From Rhodospirillales bacterium (lineage in GTDB: Bacteria > Pseudomonadota > Alphaproteobacteria > Reyranellales > Reyranellaceae), in contig CP064988.1 in NCBI GenBank assembly GCA_016699855.1, forward strand, positions 3,562,501 to 3,626,500: a stretch of 64,000 nt of DNA, written 5' to 3'. The notes under the pieces were generated by a model. It had not been told where the DNA came from. It worked only from the letters and a program-made list of their open reading frames with translations, and searched no databases. Positions within the stretch are counted from its first letter, which is position 1. Each line of letters begins with the position of its first letter. Both the position numbers and the translations under genes were made by a program. Positions 1 through 9,531 of the stretch are shown here, one piece after another.

Positions 1-1748
1 CCGACGCCGGCGAGCGCCTGTGGCGGCCGGCCGGCGTGGCGCCACAGGCCGCCGAGCGCGCCGTCGAACGCGTGGTGGTGCTCGCCGGGCTGGGCCGCCC
101 AGGTGCGGATCGCCGGGCCGACGCGGCGGATCTCCAGCCGCCCCGGCAGCTTCGGCGAGCGCGCCACGCGCCAGTAGAAGCCGTTGCCGCCGAGATAGGC
201 CATGCGCCCGCCGCCGCCGAGATAGGCATGGATGGCGTCGAGCGTGCGTTCGGTGTGGTACTCGGGGTGGCTGCCGGTCACCAGCGCGGCGTAGGGCTTC
301 AAGATGTCGACGCCGAGATCGTCGAGGTCCTCGTCGGTCACCACGTCGTAGGCGATGCCGTGCGCCTCCATCCAGTCGAGCAGATGCGTGTCGGCGACGT
401 AGTGGCGCAGGCCCGAGCCCTTGGCGTCGTTGAAGGTCAGGTAGCGCGGCCGCATGTTCAGCGCCGGCCGCAGGCGCGACGCGTAGCAGACGCCGCCCCG
501 GTCGCCGTGCATGTTGTAGGTCGAGCGGCCGTATTGCGGATACTCGTCCGGATTCCACGGCGAGGCGCCCCACGCCGCCATGCGTCCACGCAGCGCGTCG
601 TCGAGATTTCCGCGCATGTGGTTGGTGTAGACTTGGTGCGTGAAGGTCGACGCCAGATAGGCGATCCGCGCCCCGGGCCTGCCCAGCGGCGCGCGCACGT
701 AGAACGGCACGATGTCCTCGAGCGCGCCACAGCGCAGGCGCATGCCGTAGGCGCCGCTGCGCAGACCGCCGGGAATCTCGAAGGTGAAATCGGTGTCCCA
801 GCCGCAATCGTCGAGATCGTCGTCGTGGAAATGGATCGCGGCGTAGTCGCGCGGCGCGTCGGTCCAGCGGTGCGCGCGGCCGTTCCACGTCGAACCGGTC
901 ATGGCGCGCGCCGGCAGGTTGACCAGCGCGCCGTTGAGATGGTTCGGGCCGACATCCTCGATGTCGATCCCGTCGATACCGCGCGAGAGATCCCACGCCG
1001 CCAGCGTGCCCGCCGGCGGGCGCGACGGATCGAGCGTCAGCGACGCGGGCGCGTCGTGCGCGCCGGCGAGGACCATCGGATCCTCGATCTTGCCGTTGAA
1101 ATGCGAGTCGGCCGGCGCGGCCTGCCGCGCGGCGATGAACACCGGCCGCCGCGCGTCGTGCGCGAGCGTCCTGTCGAGCGGACTCCACGCCCCGCCCGAA
1201 TCGTCGACGTCGAAGCCCGGCGTCAGCGGCGCCTGTCCAACGCGCGCCGCGCGCCCGTCGGGATCGATCGTCAGCCACACGCGGTACCAGCGCCGCGCCC
1301 GCAGCGGCTTGCCGGTGACGATCCGCAGGGTCGGCGCGCCGATGCGGCCGATCTCGGCGGCGACGCCGTGGGATGTCGCGAACAGCGAGAAGCCGGTGCC
1401 GGAATCGGCGTCCCAGCGCGAGACCACGCACTGGTCGGCCTTGTCGGGGAGGGTCGGCCAGATCAGCGCCGTCACGGTGACCGCGCCGAGCGGCGACAGC
1501 GCCGTCGCGCCGGGGATCGCGGCGTAGGAGCCGAGATGCGTGGGCTGCGCGCGCGAGGTGAATTCGCTGTCGAAGACCGCCGCCAGCTCCTCGATCTTCA
1601 CCCCGGGTCCCGCGGGGTTGGGATCGGCCTGCCGCACCCGCACCAGCGTCGCGCGGTACGGCGCCGGCCCGTCGCTCGAGATCTTGAAGGCGATGCGATC
1701 GCCCGGCGCGCCCGAGACGCGATCCGTGTATCCCGTCAAAGGCACCAT
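1..1748 (-). CDS. N,N-dimethylformamidase-like large subunit (C-terminus beyond window edge)
   Basis: The minus strand is open from an ATG at 1748, with an AGAGGG ribosome site just upstream, to the window edge, giving about 582 visible residues. The N-terminal half looks like a LamG/concanavalin-type beta-sandwich (FNGKIEDPMVL, AGTLAAWDLSRG). The C-terminal half carries the conserved dimethylformamidase beta-subunit region (FTHQVYTNH, then GGLWRHAGRPPQ at the edge). Characterised members hydrolyse dimethylformamide to dimethylamine and formate with an iron centre and a small alpha subunit. No small subunit is visible here, so the substrate is uncertain. Family assignment is by recalled similarity; the remaining residues lie outside the window. 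Confidence 0.75.
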   Translation of the reverse strand, partial: MVPLTGYTDRVSGAPGDRIAFKISSDGPAPYRATLVRVRQADPNPAGPGVKIEELAAVFDSEFTSRAQPTHLGSYAAIPGATALSPLGAVTVTALIWPTLPDKADQCVVSRWDADSGTGFSLFATSHGVAAEIGRIGAPTLRIVTGKPLRARRWYRVWLTIDPDGRAARVGQAPLTPGFDVDDSGGAWSPLDRTLAHDARRPVFIAARQAAPADSHFNGKIEDPMVLAGAHDAPASLTLDPSRPPAGTLAAWDLSRGIDGIDIEDVGPNHLNGALVNLPARAMTGSTWNGRAHRWTDAPRDYAAIHFHDDDLDDCGWDTDFTFEIPGGLRSGAYGMRLRCGALEDIVPFYVRAPLGRPGARIAYLASTFTHQVYTNHMRGNLDDALRGRMAAWGASPWNPDEYPQYGRSTYNMHGDRGGVCYASRLRPALNMRPRYLTFNDAKGSGLRHYVADTHLLDWMEAHGIAYDVVTDEDLDDLGVDILKPYAALVTGSHPEYHTERTLDAIHAYLGGGGRMAYLGGNGFYWRVARSPKLPGRLEIRRVGPAIRTWAAQPGEHHHAFDGALGGLWRHAGRPPQALAGV

Positions 1749-1783
1749 GGCTCACCCTCTGGAAGCGGCGCGGTCCTGAAACG

Positions 1784-1819
1784 CGAAACGCGCGCCGACG
1801 GCAGCCGGCGCGCGTTTCG
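1784..1819 (-). terminator. Hairpin terminator after trxA
   Basis: A perfect 13-bp stem (1784-1796 with 1807-1819) and a 10-nt loop lie 18 bases past the trxA stop. The stem base is A-rich on one side and T-rich on the other, and a further GTTTC follows on the minus strand. It probably separates trxA from the dimethylformamidase-like gene. No long U tract is present, so intrinsic strength is uncertain. Confidence 0.55.
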
Positions 1820-1837
1820 GATCGATTGTCGCGGCGG

Positions 1838-2158
1838 TCAGACGACCGAGTTCAACCACTGCGCGAGCTGCTGCTTCGGCGCGGCGCCGATCTTGGTGGC
1901 GGCGACCTGGCCGTTCTTGAACACCAGCAGGGTCGGGATCGATCGCACGCCGTATTTCGACGGCGCCATCGGGTTCTCGTCGATGTTGACCTTGGCCACC
2001 TTGATGCGGCCGTTCATCTCGCCGGCGATCTCCTCCAGCGCCGGGGCGATGGCGCGGCAGGGGCCGCACCACTCCGCCCAGAAATCGACCAGGACCGGCG
2101 TGTCCGATTTGAGAACCTCGTCCTCGAACGAGCCGTCCGTGGCTTTTACCGTCGACAT
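1838..2158 (-). CDS. trxA: Thioredoxin
   Basis: A 106-residue cytoplasmic thioredoxin that reduces protein disulfides using electrons from thioredoxin reductase. The active site WCGPC is present (Cys31, Cys34), as are the buried Asp of VDFWAEWCGPC and the cis-Pro of the RSIPTL loop. Length is normal for the family and the whole protein is one thioredoxin fold. A GGAG ribosome site precedes the ATG. It follows addA on the same strand with about 70 bases between, the usual alphaproteobacterial order addB-addA-trxA. Confidence 0.97.
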   Translation of the reverse strand: MSTVKATDGSFEDEVLKSDTPVLVDFWAEWCGPCRAIAPALEEIAGEMNGRIKVAKVNIDENPMAPSKYGVRSIPTLLVFKNGQVAATKIGAAPKQQLAQWLNSVV

Positions 2159-2231
2159 GAATGATCTCCACTCTCCGGGAGGGGAATCCGGAACACCCTA
2201 GGCCAAAACTTAGGAACGGGGGGCGGCAGCG

Positions 2232-5200
2232 TCAAGGCAGCGCGGCGGCGAGGGATTCTGTGCTCAAGGGCATCAACCGGGGCCCGTCGGTCCACAGCAG
2301 GAAGCAACGCACGCGCCGGCCGGGGTAGATGCGCGCCACGATGTCGCGGTAGAGCGCCATCTGCCGGCGGTAGACCATCGGTACATCGGCGGCGTCGGCC
2401 GGCGGCGGGCGGTTGGTCTTGTAGTCGACGATCAGCACCTCGCCGGCGGTCACCGCCAAGCGGTCGATCTGGCCGCTCACGGCGTAGCTACCGGCCCGCA
2501 GCCTGACGGTGCCGACCACGGGCGTCTCGGCGCGCGAATCGGGGGCGAACAGCGCGGCATGGGCGGGATCGTCCATGACGGCCATCGTCTCGGCCAGCCA
2601 CGCGGCGCGCTCGCTCTCCGGGGTGTCGATGGCGATCGACATCAGCAGCCGCGCGCCGGCGGCGGCGCGGCGTTCCGGCGCGACATCGGGCAGAAGCTGC
2701 AGCAGACGGTGGATCGCAAGCCCGCGGCGGAAGCGGCGGCGATGGTCCGGCAGGAACGGCCCCAGTGGCGGCGGCTCGAACGCCGGCGCGTTCGGGTCGC
2801 CGCGCCCGTCCTCGGCGAACGGCCGCGACGGCGCCAACGGCAGCGGCGGATCAGGTTCCGGCGCCGGCGGACGCGCCGCCCAGGACGGCAGCGGCGACAC
2901 CACCGGCAACGGCAGCGCGGTCTGCGTCATCGGCGGCGCCAGATCGCCGCTCGCCAGGCGCCACCCGTCGCCCTTCCAGCCGTCGCGCGGTCCCAGCGTC
3001 GCGCTGAAGTCGAACGCCTGCTTGCGCGGCAGCGCGCGCGCGTCCGGGCCGCGCGGCGGCGCGTCGGGCCGGTCGGCGGCGCGCGTGAAGGCCGCGGAGA
3101 CCAGCTCATGCCAGCAGCCGGCGTCCGGATCGCGCTCGCCGGCCCAGCCGGCGATGTAGAGCCGGTCCGCGGCGCGCGTCATGGCGACGTAGAGCAGTCG
3201 GTTCTGCTCCTCGCCCTCCCGCCGCTTGGCCTCCTGCGCCAACGCTTCCGCCGCGTCCGTGGAGTCGCCCTTGCGCGGCGCCCATACCAGCGTGCCGCCG
3301 TCGTTGGACCACAGCAGGCGGTTGGTCGGACGCGGCACGCGGCAGGTGTCGGGCAGGTAGACGATCGGCGCCTGCAAGCCTTTCGACGCGTGCACGGTGA
3401 GGATGCGCAGCTCGCGGCGGCGGTTGGCGTCCAGGTCGCGCTTGATCTCGCTGCCGCCGGTCTCGATCCAGCGCAGGAAGCCCTGAAGCGACGGCGTCTC
3501 CTCGCGCTGGTAGCGCAGCGCCATCGACAGGAACTCGTCGAGCGGATCGCCGGCCTCGCGTCCCAGCCGCTCCAGCAGCCGCACGCGGCCGCGCTCGCGG
3601 CCGAGGATCTCGGCGAAGAACTCGAAGGGCGGCGTGAAGTCGGCGCGCGCCAGCCACGCCGACAGCGTCCCGAACGCCGGCATGAACCGCTCGTCGCCGG
3701 CTTCCGCCTTGGTGCGCAGCGCCGCCCACAGACGCCCGGGCCGGTCGTGCGCCAGCGCGAACAGCGCCTCCTCGTCGAGGCCGATCAGGGGCGATTTCAG
3801 CAGGCAGGCGAGATTGAGATCGTCCTGCGGCAGCAGCGCGAAGCGGCCCAGCGCCAGCGCGTCCTCGACGGCGAGCTCGTCGGTCAAGGTGACGCGGTCG
3901 ACGCCGGCGACGGCGATGTCGACGCGCTTCAGCTCGCGCACCAGCGCGTTGACGAAGGCGTTGCGCCGGCGCACGAGCACCATCATGTGGCCGGGATGGA
4001 TCGCCTCGCCGCTGTCCGCCAGCCGTTCGCCGCGGTCGATCAATCCGCGCGCATGGGCGGCGATCGCCTTCGCCAGACGCTCGTCCGGCGGCGCCAGCGA
4101 GTCCTCGCGGCGCAGCGGCTCGTCGTCGCCGTCGACCGCCTCTACCGGCCGCACAACGGGCCAGAGCTCGACCACGCCGGGCTGGCCGCCCCGCGTCGTC
4201 TTGTGGGTGATCGGCGCGTCGGACGACGACACGCCCTGCGCGGCGGCGCCCTCGCCGAAGACCAGATCGACGGCGTCCAGGATGGCGCCGACCGAACGGA
4301 AGGAATCGATCAGCTCGACGTTCTCGAAGCGGCCGCCGGCGCCGGTCGCCTGCGCGTCGAAGCGGTGGCGCATCTCCGCGAGCTTGGCCGGATCGGCGCG
4401 CTGGAAGCCGAAGATCGACTGCTTGGCGTCGCCGACGGCGAACACCGAGCGCGGCCGCTCGACCGCGCCGCCGCCGCTGAAGAACTCGTCGGTCAACCGC
4501 GCGACGACGTCCCACTGGTCGGGGTTGGTGTCCTGCGCCTCGTCGACCAGCACGTGGTCGAGGCCGCCGTCGAGTTTATAGAGCACCCACGGCGCCACGC
4601 CGGGCCGGGTCAGCAGGTCGCGCGCGTGCAGAACGAGGTCCTCGTAGTCCAACGCCGCGTGCGCGCTCTTGAGTTTCTCGTAACGCGTCAGGATGTCGCC
4701 GCCCAGCCGCAGCAGCCCGCCGGTCAGCTCGACCAGCGCGGCGGCGCGCGCCCGCGCGAAGGCGCGCGCGACCCGCAGCGCCTCGGCCGTCATGTCCTCG
4801 ACGATGCCCGGCGCCGCCTTCGCGGTCTTCTGTGTCGCCAGCGTCTTGCGGACTCCGCCGTCCTTGGTGAGGAAGACCGAACCGTAGTCGTCGATCGTCG
4901 CGGCGCGCCGGACCGGCGTGGACAGCCAGGCCGCCATCGCCGCCGATTTCTCGATATCGGTCTTCGACCCCGTCGCCAGCGCCGTCGTGGCGCGGCGCAG
5001 CGCGGGCCCGTCGAACGCCGCGTCTTCGCACGCGGCGGCGATCACGTCGTCGGCCGTGGCGCCATCCTCCGGCGCGCCGAGCCAGCCGCGCAGCCGCGCC
5101 AGATAGGCGTCCAGCGTCGCGGCGTCGCCCGCCAGCCGGCGTAGCCGGCCGCGCTCGCGCAGCAGCGCGTCCATGATCGCGACGTACTCCGAATCCGACA

Positions 5201-5765
5201 CGCGCCGTCCGACCGCGCGCAACGACACGGCCAGAGGATCGTCGTCGGACGCGACGGCGAGATCGGAGAGCTGCGCGTCCCTCGCCTTCGTCAGCAGCTC
5301 GGTCGCGCGTCCCTCCTCGAGAATGGCGAAGTTGGGCGCCACGCCGGCCTCGAGCGGAAACCGCTGCAGCAGCGCCTGGCAGAAGGAGTGGATCGTCTGG
5401 ATGGCGATGCCGCCGGGCGCGTCGAGGACGCGCGCGAACAGGCGCCGCGCGGTGACGAGATCGCCGGCTCCCGGCTCGCGTCCGACCAGGCCGGCGACCT
5501 CGTCGGCGAGTTTGTCCGCCGGCGCCAGCGCCCAGCGGCCGAGCAGCGCAGAGAGCCGGTTGCGCATCTCGGCGGCGGCGGCCTTGGTGAAGGTCAGGCA
5601 GAGGATGCGCTGCGGCGCCACGCCGCCCAGCAGCAGCCGCACGATCCGGTCGGTCAGCACCTTGGTCTTGCCGGTGCCGGCGTTGGCCTCGACCCAGACC
5701 GACGCGTCGGGATCGACCGCGCGGCGCTGGCGGATGTTGGCGTCGAGGTGTTGCGGGGCGGTCAT
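2232..5765 (-). CDS. addA: AddA helicase-nuclease subunit
   Basis: An 1177-residue UvrD-type helicase fused to a C-terminal RecB-like nuclease; with AddB it processes double-strand breaks for RecA. Helicase motifs appear in order: Walker A (ANAGTGKT, near residue 30), motif Ia (LTFTKAAAAEM), Walker B (LVDEAQDTNPDQW), motif III (VGDAKQSIFGFQRA), motif V (TVHASKGLQ) and motif VI (LLYVAMTRAADRLY). The nuclease motif DYKTNR lies near the C-terminus. The chosen ATG overlaps the addB stop as ATGA, so the two subunits are translationally coupled. The longer open frame upstream only overlaps addB in another frame. Confidence 0.96.
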   Translation of the reverse strand: MTAPQHLDANIRQRRAVDPDASVWVEANAGTGKTKVLTDRIVRLLLGGVAPQRILCLTFTKAAAAEMRNRLSALLGRWALAPADKLADEVAGLVGREPGAGDLVTARRLFARVLDAPGGIAIQTIHSFCQALLQRFPLEAGVAPNFAILEEGRATELLTKARDAQLSDLAVASDDDPLAVSLRAVGRRVSDSEYVAIMDALLRERGRLRRLAGDAATLDAYLARLRGWLGAPEDGATADDVIAAACEDAAFDGPALRRATTALATGSKTDIEKSAAMAAWLSTPVRRAATIDDYGSVFLTKDGGVRKTLATQKTAKAAPGIVEDMTAEALRVARAFARARAAALVELTGGLLRLGGDILTRYEKLKSAHAALDYEDLVLHARDLLTRPGVAPWVLYKLDGGLDHVLVDEAQDTNPDQWDVVARLTDEFFSGGGAVERPRSVFAVGDAKQSIFGFQRADPAKLAEMRHRFDAQATGAGGRFENVELIDSFRSVGAILDAVDLVFGEGAAAQGVSSSDAPITHKTTRGGQPGVVELWPVVRPVEAVDGDDEPLRREDSLAPPDERLAKAIAAHARGLIDRGERLADSGEAIHPGHMMVLVRRRNAFVNALVRELKRVDIAVAGVDRVTLTDELAVEDALALGRFALLPQDDLNLACLLKSPLIGLDEEALFALAHDRPGRLWAALRTKAEAGDERFMPAFGTLSAWLARADFTPPFEFFAEILGRERGRVRLLERLGREAGDPLDEFLSMALRYQREETPSLQGFLRWIETGGSEIKRDLDANRRRELRILTVHASKGLQAPIVYLPDTCRVPRPTNRLLWSNDGGTLVWAPRKGDSTDAAEALAQEAKRREGEEQNRLLYVAMTRAADRLYIAGWAGERDPDAGCWHELVSAAFTRAADRPDAPPRGPDARALPRKQAFDFSATLGPRDGWKGDGWRLASGDLAPPMTQTALPLPVVSPLPSWAARPPAPEPDPPLPLAPSRPFAEDGRGDPNAPAFEPPPLGPFLPDHRRRFRRGLAIHRLLQLLPDVAPERRAAAGARLLMSIAIDTPESERAAWLAETMAVMDDPAHAALFAPDSRAETPVVGTVRLRAGSYAVSGQIDRLAVTAGEVLIVDYKTNRPPPADAADVPMVYRRQMALYRDIVARIYPGRRVRCFLLWTDGPRLMPLSTESLAAALP

Positions 5766-8700
5766 GACGGGTCGCCGCCGCCGGATTCGCCGTCGCCGCC
5801 GGACGACCATTCGAGGACGCGTTCGAGATGCTCGTAGTCGTTGAAGCGCGGCCCGAACGCCGGCCACGGCAGCGCGTCGTAGGGAACGGCGGGATCGTCG
5901 AAGCGCGCGACCATGGCCGCGAGCATCGCCAAGGTCTGGTCGCGCAAACTCTCGGCGTCGTCGATCGCGACGATCCTGCCGCCCGTGTCCTGGCCGTTGA
6001 GGCGCCAGTAGGACAGCGCCACGGCCGCCGGCGCCGCGCCGCCGGCCTTGAAGCCGCCGCCCGTCGCGATCGCCGCCTCGAGCGGCAGCTGCGGCGCGTA
6101 CAGCGCCTCCAGCTCCCTCTTGGAAGGCGTGGCGCCGGTCTTGTAGTCGATGATCTCCCAGCTTCCGTCGGCCAGGCGGTCGATGCGGTCGGCGCGCGCC
6201 GTCACGGCGAACGGACCGCCGGCGGTCCGCAGCGTCAGCGTGCCCGCGATCTCGTGCGCCAGCGGCCGGGCGCCGCCGCCGCGCCGCGCCCGCTCGGTCT
6301 CCACGATCCACGCCGCCATGCGCTCGAAGCGCGACCACCAGAAGGCGCGTTCGGCCGGCGCCCGCAGCAGGTCGCGCAGCTCCTGCTTGCCGATGTCGAT
6401 CATCCGTTCGACCGCGTCCGACGGCAGCGTGTCGGGGAACGCCGTCAGGAACCGCTCGATGGTCGCGTGCAGCGCGCTGCCGCGCTCGGCCGCGCCCGGC
6501 GTCGCCTCGATGTCGTCGAGCCGGTCGAGGCGAAGGATCTTGCGGGCGTAGAGGCCGTAGGGATCGCGACGCCACTGCTCGATCGACGACACCGACAGCT
6601 CGCGCGGCCGCGCGGCGAGGGGCGGCCTGGGCGCGGGGCGCTTCCATGGCGCGTAGACCTGCGGCGCGTCGAGCGCGTCGGCCCACACCGCGCGTCCGCG
6701 GCCGCGCGCGACGTAGTCCGGCGTCGCATCGCGGGGATCCTCGCCGCGCAGCGACAGCGCGTCGAGCCGCGCCAGCCAGCGGCTCGCCACGGTGGGCGCG
6801 CCGCCGACCCGGTCGGCGCGCGTCAGCAGCACTTCGGATGCCGCGAAGGCCTGCGCGAAATCGTGTGCCGCCAGGCCGACGCGGCGCTCCGGCCGCGGCA
6901 GGCCGAGCTTGTCGCGCATCGGCCGGTTGAGCCACGGGCCGGTGTCGACGGCCGGCGGCCACACGCCCTCGTTCAGCCCGCCGAGCACCAGTAGATCGGC
7001 GCGCTGCAGGCGCGCCTCCAAGGGGCCGAGGATCGCCAGCCGCGGATGGCCGCCGTGGCGCGGGCGCACGACGATGCCGTCGAGCAACTGGTCGAGCAGC
7101 GCGGGAATCTCCGCCAACGTGACATCCGGCAACTCACCCAAGGCGTCGCGCCACGCCACCACGGCGTTCGCCAGCGCCTCGCCGGCGTCGCCGCGCCAGA
7201 GCCGCTCGGCGCCGGTCTCGGTGTCGGTCGCGGCCAGCGCCTCCGCGGCGCGCGCCAACGCGTCGAGGCGCGCGGTCGCGGCGATGGCTTCGGCCGGACG
7301 ATTGCGGACCGCCGCGAGCGCGGTCCGCAGACGCGCGATCAGATCGCGCAGCGCGGCGCGGTCGGCCGGGCGTTTCGCGGTCTCCGCCTCGGCGATGGCG
7401 GCGATCGCGTCGAGGCCGGGGTCGGGCTTCGGTCCGCGTAGCGCCAGCCGGTCGAGACGGCGGACCGCGGCGAGCGCCCGGCCACGTGGCAGCTTGAGCG
7501 CCGCGAGGGGATGCTTCAGGACCGCCAGCAGGTCGAGCGGCGCGAAATCGCCGGCGGCCAGCCGCGCGACCAGCCGCAGGAACGCGCCCGGCGGCGACTC
7601 CGCCAGCGGCGCGCCCGCCGAATCGTCGATGCGGATGTCCCAGCGGCGCAGCTCGACCGCGACGCGCCGCGCGAGGTCGCGGTCGGGCGTGACTAGCGCG
7701 GCGGTGCGGCCGGGCCGCTCGAGCGCCTCGCGCGGCGCCATGGCGACGACCACCGCCTCCTGCTGCGACGTGGCGCAGTCCACGCGCGTGACGTGCGGCA
7801 GGGATTCCGGATCGAGCTGCGCGCCGGCGCTCCAGCCCTCCGTGGTCTCGGCCGGGCGCATCACCGCCGACAGCGCGCGGCGGCGCGCGTCGTCGACGCG
7901 CTCGCCGGACGTCCACGCGCCGACCGCGCGGCGGTCGACCTCCAACGCCGCCAGCAGCTCGCGTAGCGCGAACTGCGGATGCGTCGGGTCGAGCCGGCTC
8001 CAGCTCTCGTCGTCGAGTTCCTGGTCCAGGCCCGGCAGCACCACGGCGCCGCGCGGCAGCCCGGCCACGACCGCCAGCAGCTCGCGCGTCGCCGGTTGCG
8101 TGCCGGTCGAACCGGCGGCGACGACGGGAAACGCCGGCGGCTCGGCGCGCCAACGCGCGGCCTGCGCGCGCAACAACCGGTTGCGGCGGTCGACCGCGTC
8201 GATGGCGCCGCGCTCCGCCAGCTTGGCGGGCCAGTTCTCGCCGACGATCTTGAGGAACGTCAGCGTCCGCTGCCAATGCGACGCGAAGCCCTCGTCGACC
8301 ACCGTCGCCAGGCGTTCGAATCCGACGCCCTCGATGGTGAGCTCGTCGAGCAGCCGCGCCAGCTCGCGGGCCAGCCGCAGCGCCTGCGCGCTCGACGGCG
8401 CGACGCGCGCGTCCGACGTCGCGCCGTAGCCGGCGACCAGTCGCGTCAGGAACGCCTCGCGCTCGAGCGGCGCGATGGCCGGCGGGATGTCGAACGCGGC
8501 GTCGGATTCCTCGCCCAGCGGCGTCGCCGCGACGGCCAGATCGTCCTCGTCGACGTCGCCGACCGGCGTCAGCCGCGGCAGCAGCAGCGGCGCGCCCCTG
8601 GTCTCGCGCAGGAACGCCTCGCGCAGCGAGCGGGCCGCGCGCCGCGTCGGCAGCAACACGCGCACCGACGCGAAGAGCAGTGGATCGCCGCCGTAGGCCG

Positions 8701-8788
8701 CCAGCAGGCCGCGCGCGAGCGCGTCGACGAACGGCTGGTCGGCGGCGATGGTGAGCACGCCGCGCGGCGCGTCGGCCACGTCGCTCAC
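5762..8788 (-). CDS. addB: AddB double-strand break repair subunit
   Basis: A 1008-residue partner of AddA. It has an alphaproteobacterial-type N-terminus (LLPTRRAARSL), a long inactive helicase-like middle (LVLGGLNEGVWPP) and a C-terminal PD-(D/E)XK nuclease (ARADRID then IIDYKTG). Only one cysteine is seen (VDCATS), so the four-cysteine iron-sulfur cluster of Bacillus AddB is absent. The start is a GTG that overlaps the murU-like stop by four bases (GTGA); an ATG further upstream would run through that neighbour in another frame. The stop overlaps the addA start. Confidence 0.93.
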   Translation of the reverse strand: MSDVADAPRGVLTIAADQPFVDALARGLLAAYGGDPLLFASVRVLLPTRRAARSLREAFLRETRGAPLLLPRLTPVGDVDEDDLAVAATPLGEESDAAFDIPPAIAPLEREAFLTRLVAGYGATSDARVAPSSAQALRLARELARLLDELTIEGVGFERLATVVDEGFASHWQRTLTFLKIVGENWPAKLAERGAIDAVDRRNRLLRAQAARWRAEPPAFPVVAAGSTGTQPATRELLAVVAGLPRGAVVLPGLDQELDDESWSRLDPTHPQFALRELLAALEVDRRAVGAWTSGERVDDARRRALSAVMRPAETTEGWSAGAQLDPESLPHVTRVDCATSQQEAVVVAMAPREALERPGRTAALVTPDRDLARRVAVELRRWDIRIDDSAGAPLAESPPGAFLRLVARLAAGDFAPLDLLAVLKHPLAALKLPRGRALAAVRRLDRLALRGPKPDPGLDAIAAIAEAETAKRPADRAALRDLIARLRTALAAVRNRPAEAIAATARLDALARAAEALAATDTETGAERLWRGDAGEALANAVVAWRDALGELPDVTLAEIPALLDQLLDGIVVRPRHGGHPRLAILGPLEARLQRADLLVLGGLNEGVWPPAVDTGPWLNRPMRDKLGLPRPERRVGLAAHDFAQAFAASEVLLTRADRVGGAPTVASRWLARLDALSLRGEDPRDATPDYVARGRGRAVWADALDAPQVYAPWKRPAPRPPLAARPRELSVSSIEQWRRDPYGLYARKILRLDRLDDIEATPGAAERGSALHATIERFLTAFPDTLPSDAVERMIDIGKQELRDLLRAPAERAFWWSRFERMAAWIVETERARRGGGARPLAHEIAGTLTLRTAGGPFAVTARADRIDRLADGSWEIIDYKTGATPSKRELEALYAPQLPLEAAIATGGGFKAGGAAPAAVALSYWRLNGQDTGGRIVAIDDAESLRDQTLAMLAAMVARFDDPAVPYDALPWPAFGPRFNDYEHLERVLEWSSGGDGESGGGDPS

Positions 8789-9531
8789 TCCATCGACCGG
8801 GTGGAGCGTCCGCCGCGGCCGAGGAACGCCTCCGCCTCGGCCAGCGCGTCCGGCGTGCCGACGTGGAAATACTCGCCGTCGTGGCGCAGGCCGAACAGGC
8901 GGCCGCGCGCCTCGGCCTCGTTCCACAGGCGGAGCTGCGAGAACGGCCCCTCCGGCGCGCCGGCGTAGAGCCCGCGGTGGCACACGGTCACGCCGGCGAA
9001 CACGAACGGCGCCACGCCCGTCCGGCCGCGCCAGCGCGCCCGGCTGTCGGGGCCGAGATGGTAGTCGCCCATGGCGGCCGGTTCGTAGCCGCGGGTGGCG
9101 ACGGCGGGATGCAGCAGCAGCAGCGCGTCCATCTCCGCCGGATCCCACTGCGCCGCCAGCCGGCCGAGCATCGGCGTGGCGCCGTCGAGCCACAACGCGT
9201 CGCTGTTGACGGTGAAGAAGGGTTCGTCGCCGAACGCGGGCAGCGCCTTCGCCACTCCGCCGCCGGTGTCGAGCAGCATCTCCTCCGGCGACAAGGTGAT
9301 CGCGGGTCGGGCCCGGCCGGCGAGTTGCGCCGCCACCATCCCGCCGAGATAGTGGGTGTTGACGACGGCGCGTTCGACCCCCGACGCGGCCAGCGAATCG
9401 AGGGCGCGGTCGAGCAACGTCCGGCCGGCGACCTCGATCAAGGGCTTCGGCCGGGAGTCGGTCAGCGGCCGCATGCGCTCGCCGCGGCCCGCGGCCAGCA
9501 CCATCGCCTGCCGGATCGTCCGCCCCGTCAT
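8785..9531 (-). CDS. murU: Nucleotidyltransferase, MurU-like (N-acetylmuramate-1-P uridylyltransferase)
   Basis: A 248-residue sugar-1-phosphate nucleotidyltransferase. The N-terminal signature AAGRGERMRPLT followed by KPLIEVAGRTLLDRAL is typical of the UDP/dTDP-sugar pyrophosphorylase fold, and NSDALW provides the metal-binding Asp. In Pseudomonas and Caulobacter, MurU makes UDP-MurNAc from MurNAc-1-P supplied by AmgK, a cell-wall recycling shortcut that bypasses fosfomycin-sensitive MurA. The kinase gene is directly upstream with a four-base ATGA overlap, which supports that role. Substrate assignment comes from this pairing. Confidence 0.85.
   Translation of the reverse strand: MTGRTIRQAMVLAAGRGERMRPLTDSRPKPLIEVAGRTLLDRALDSLAASGVERAVVNTHYLGGMVAAQLAGRARPAITLSPEEMLLDTGGGVAKALPAFGDEPFFTVNSDALWLDGATPMLGRLAAQWDPAEMDALLLLHPAVATRGYEPAAMGDYHLGPDSRARWRGRTGVAPFVFAGVTVCHRGLYAGAPEGPFSQLRLWNEAEARGRLFGLRHDGEYFHVGTPDALAEAEAFLGRGGRSTRSME

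Noticed and set aside
36..2201. Long plus-strand open frame of about 720 codons
   Set aside because: It is antisense to the dimethylformamidase-like gene and trxA and has the Arg/Gly-rich composition of high-GC shadow frames.
2559..5144. Long plus-strand open frame across addA
   Set aside because: Antisense shadow of a clear AddA gene; no domain and no start signal.
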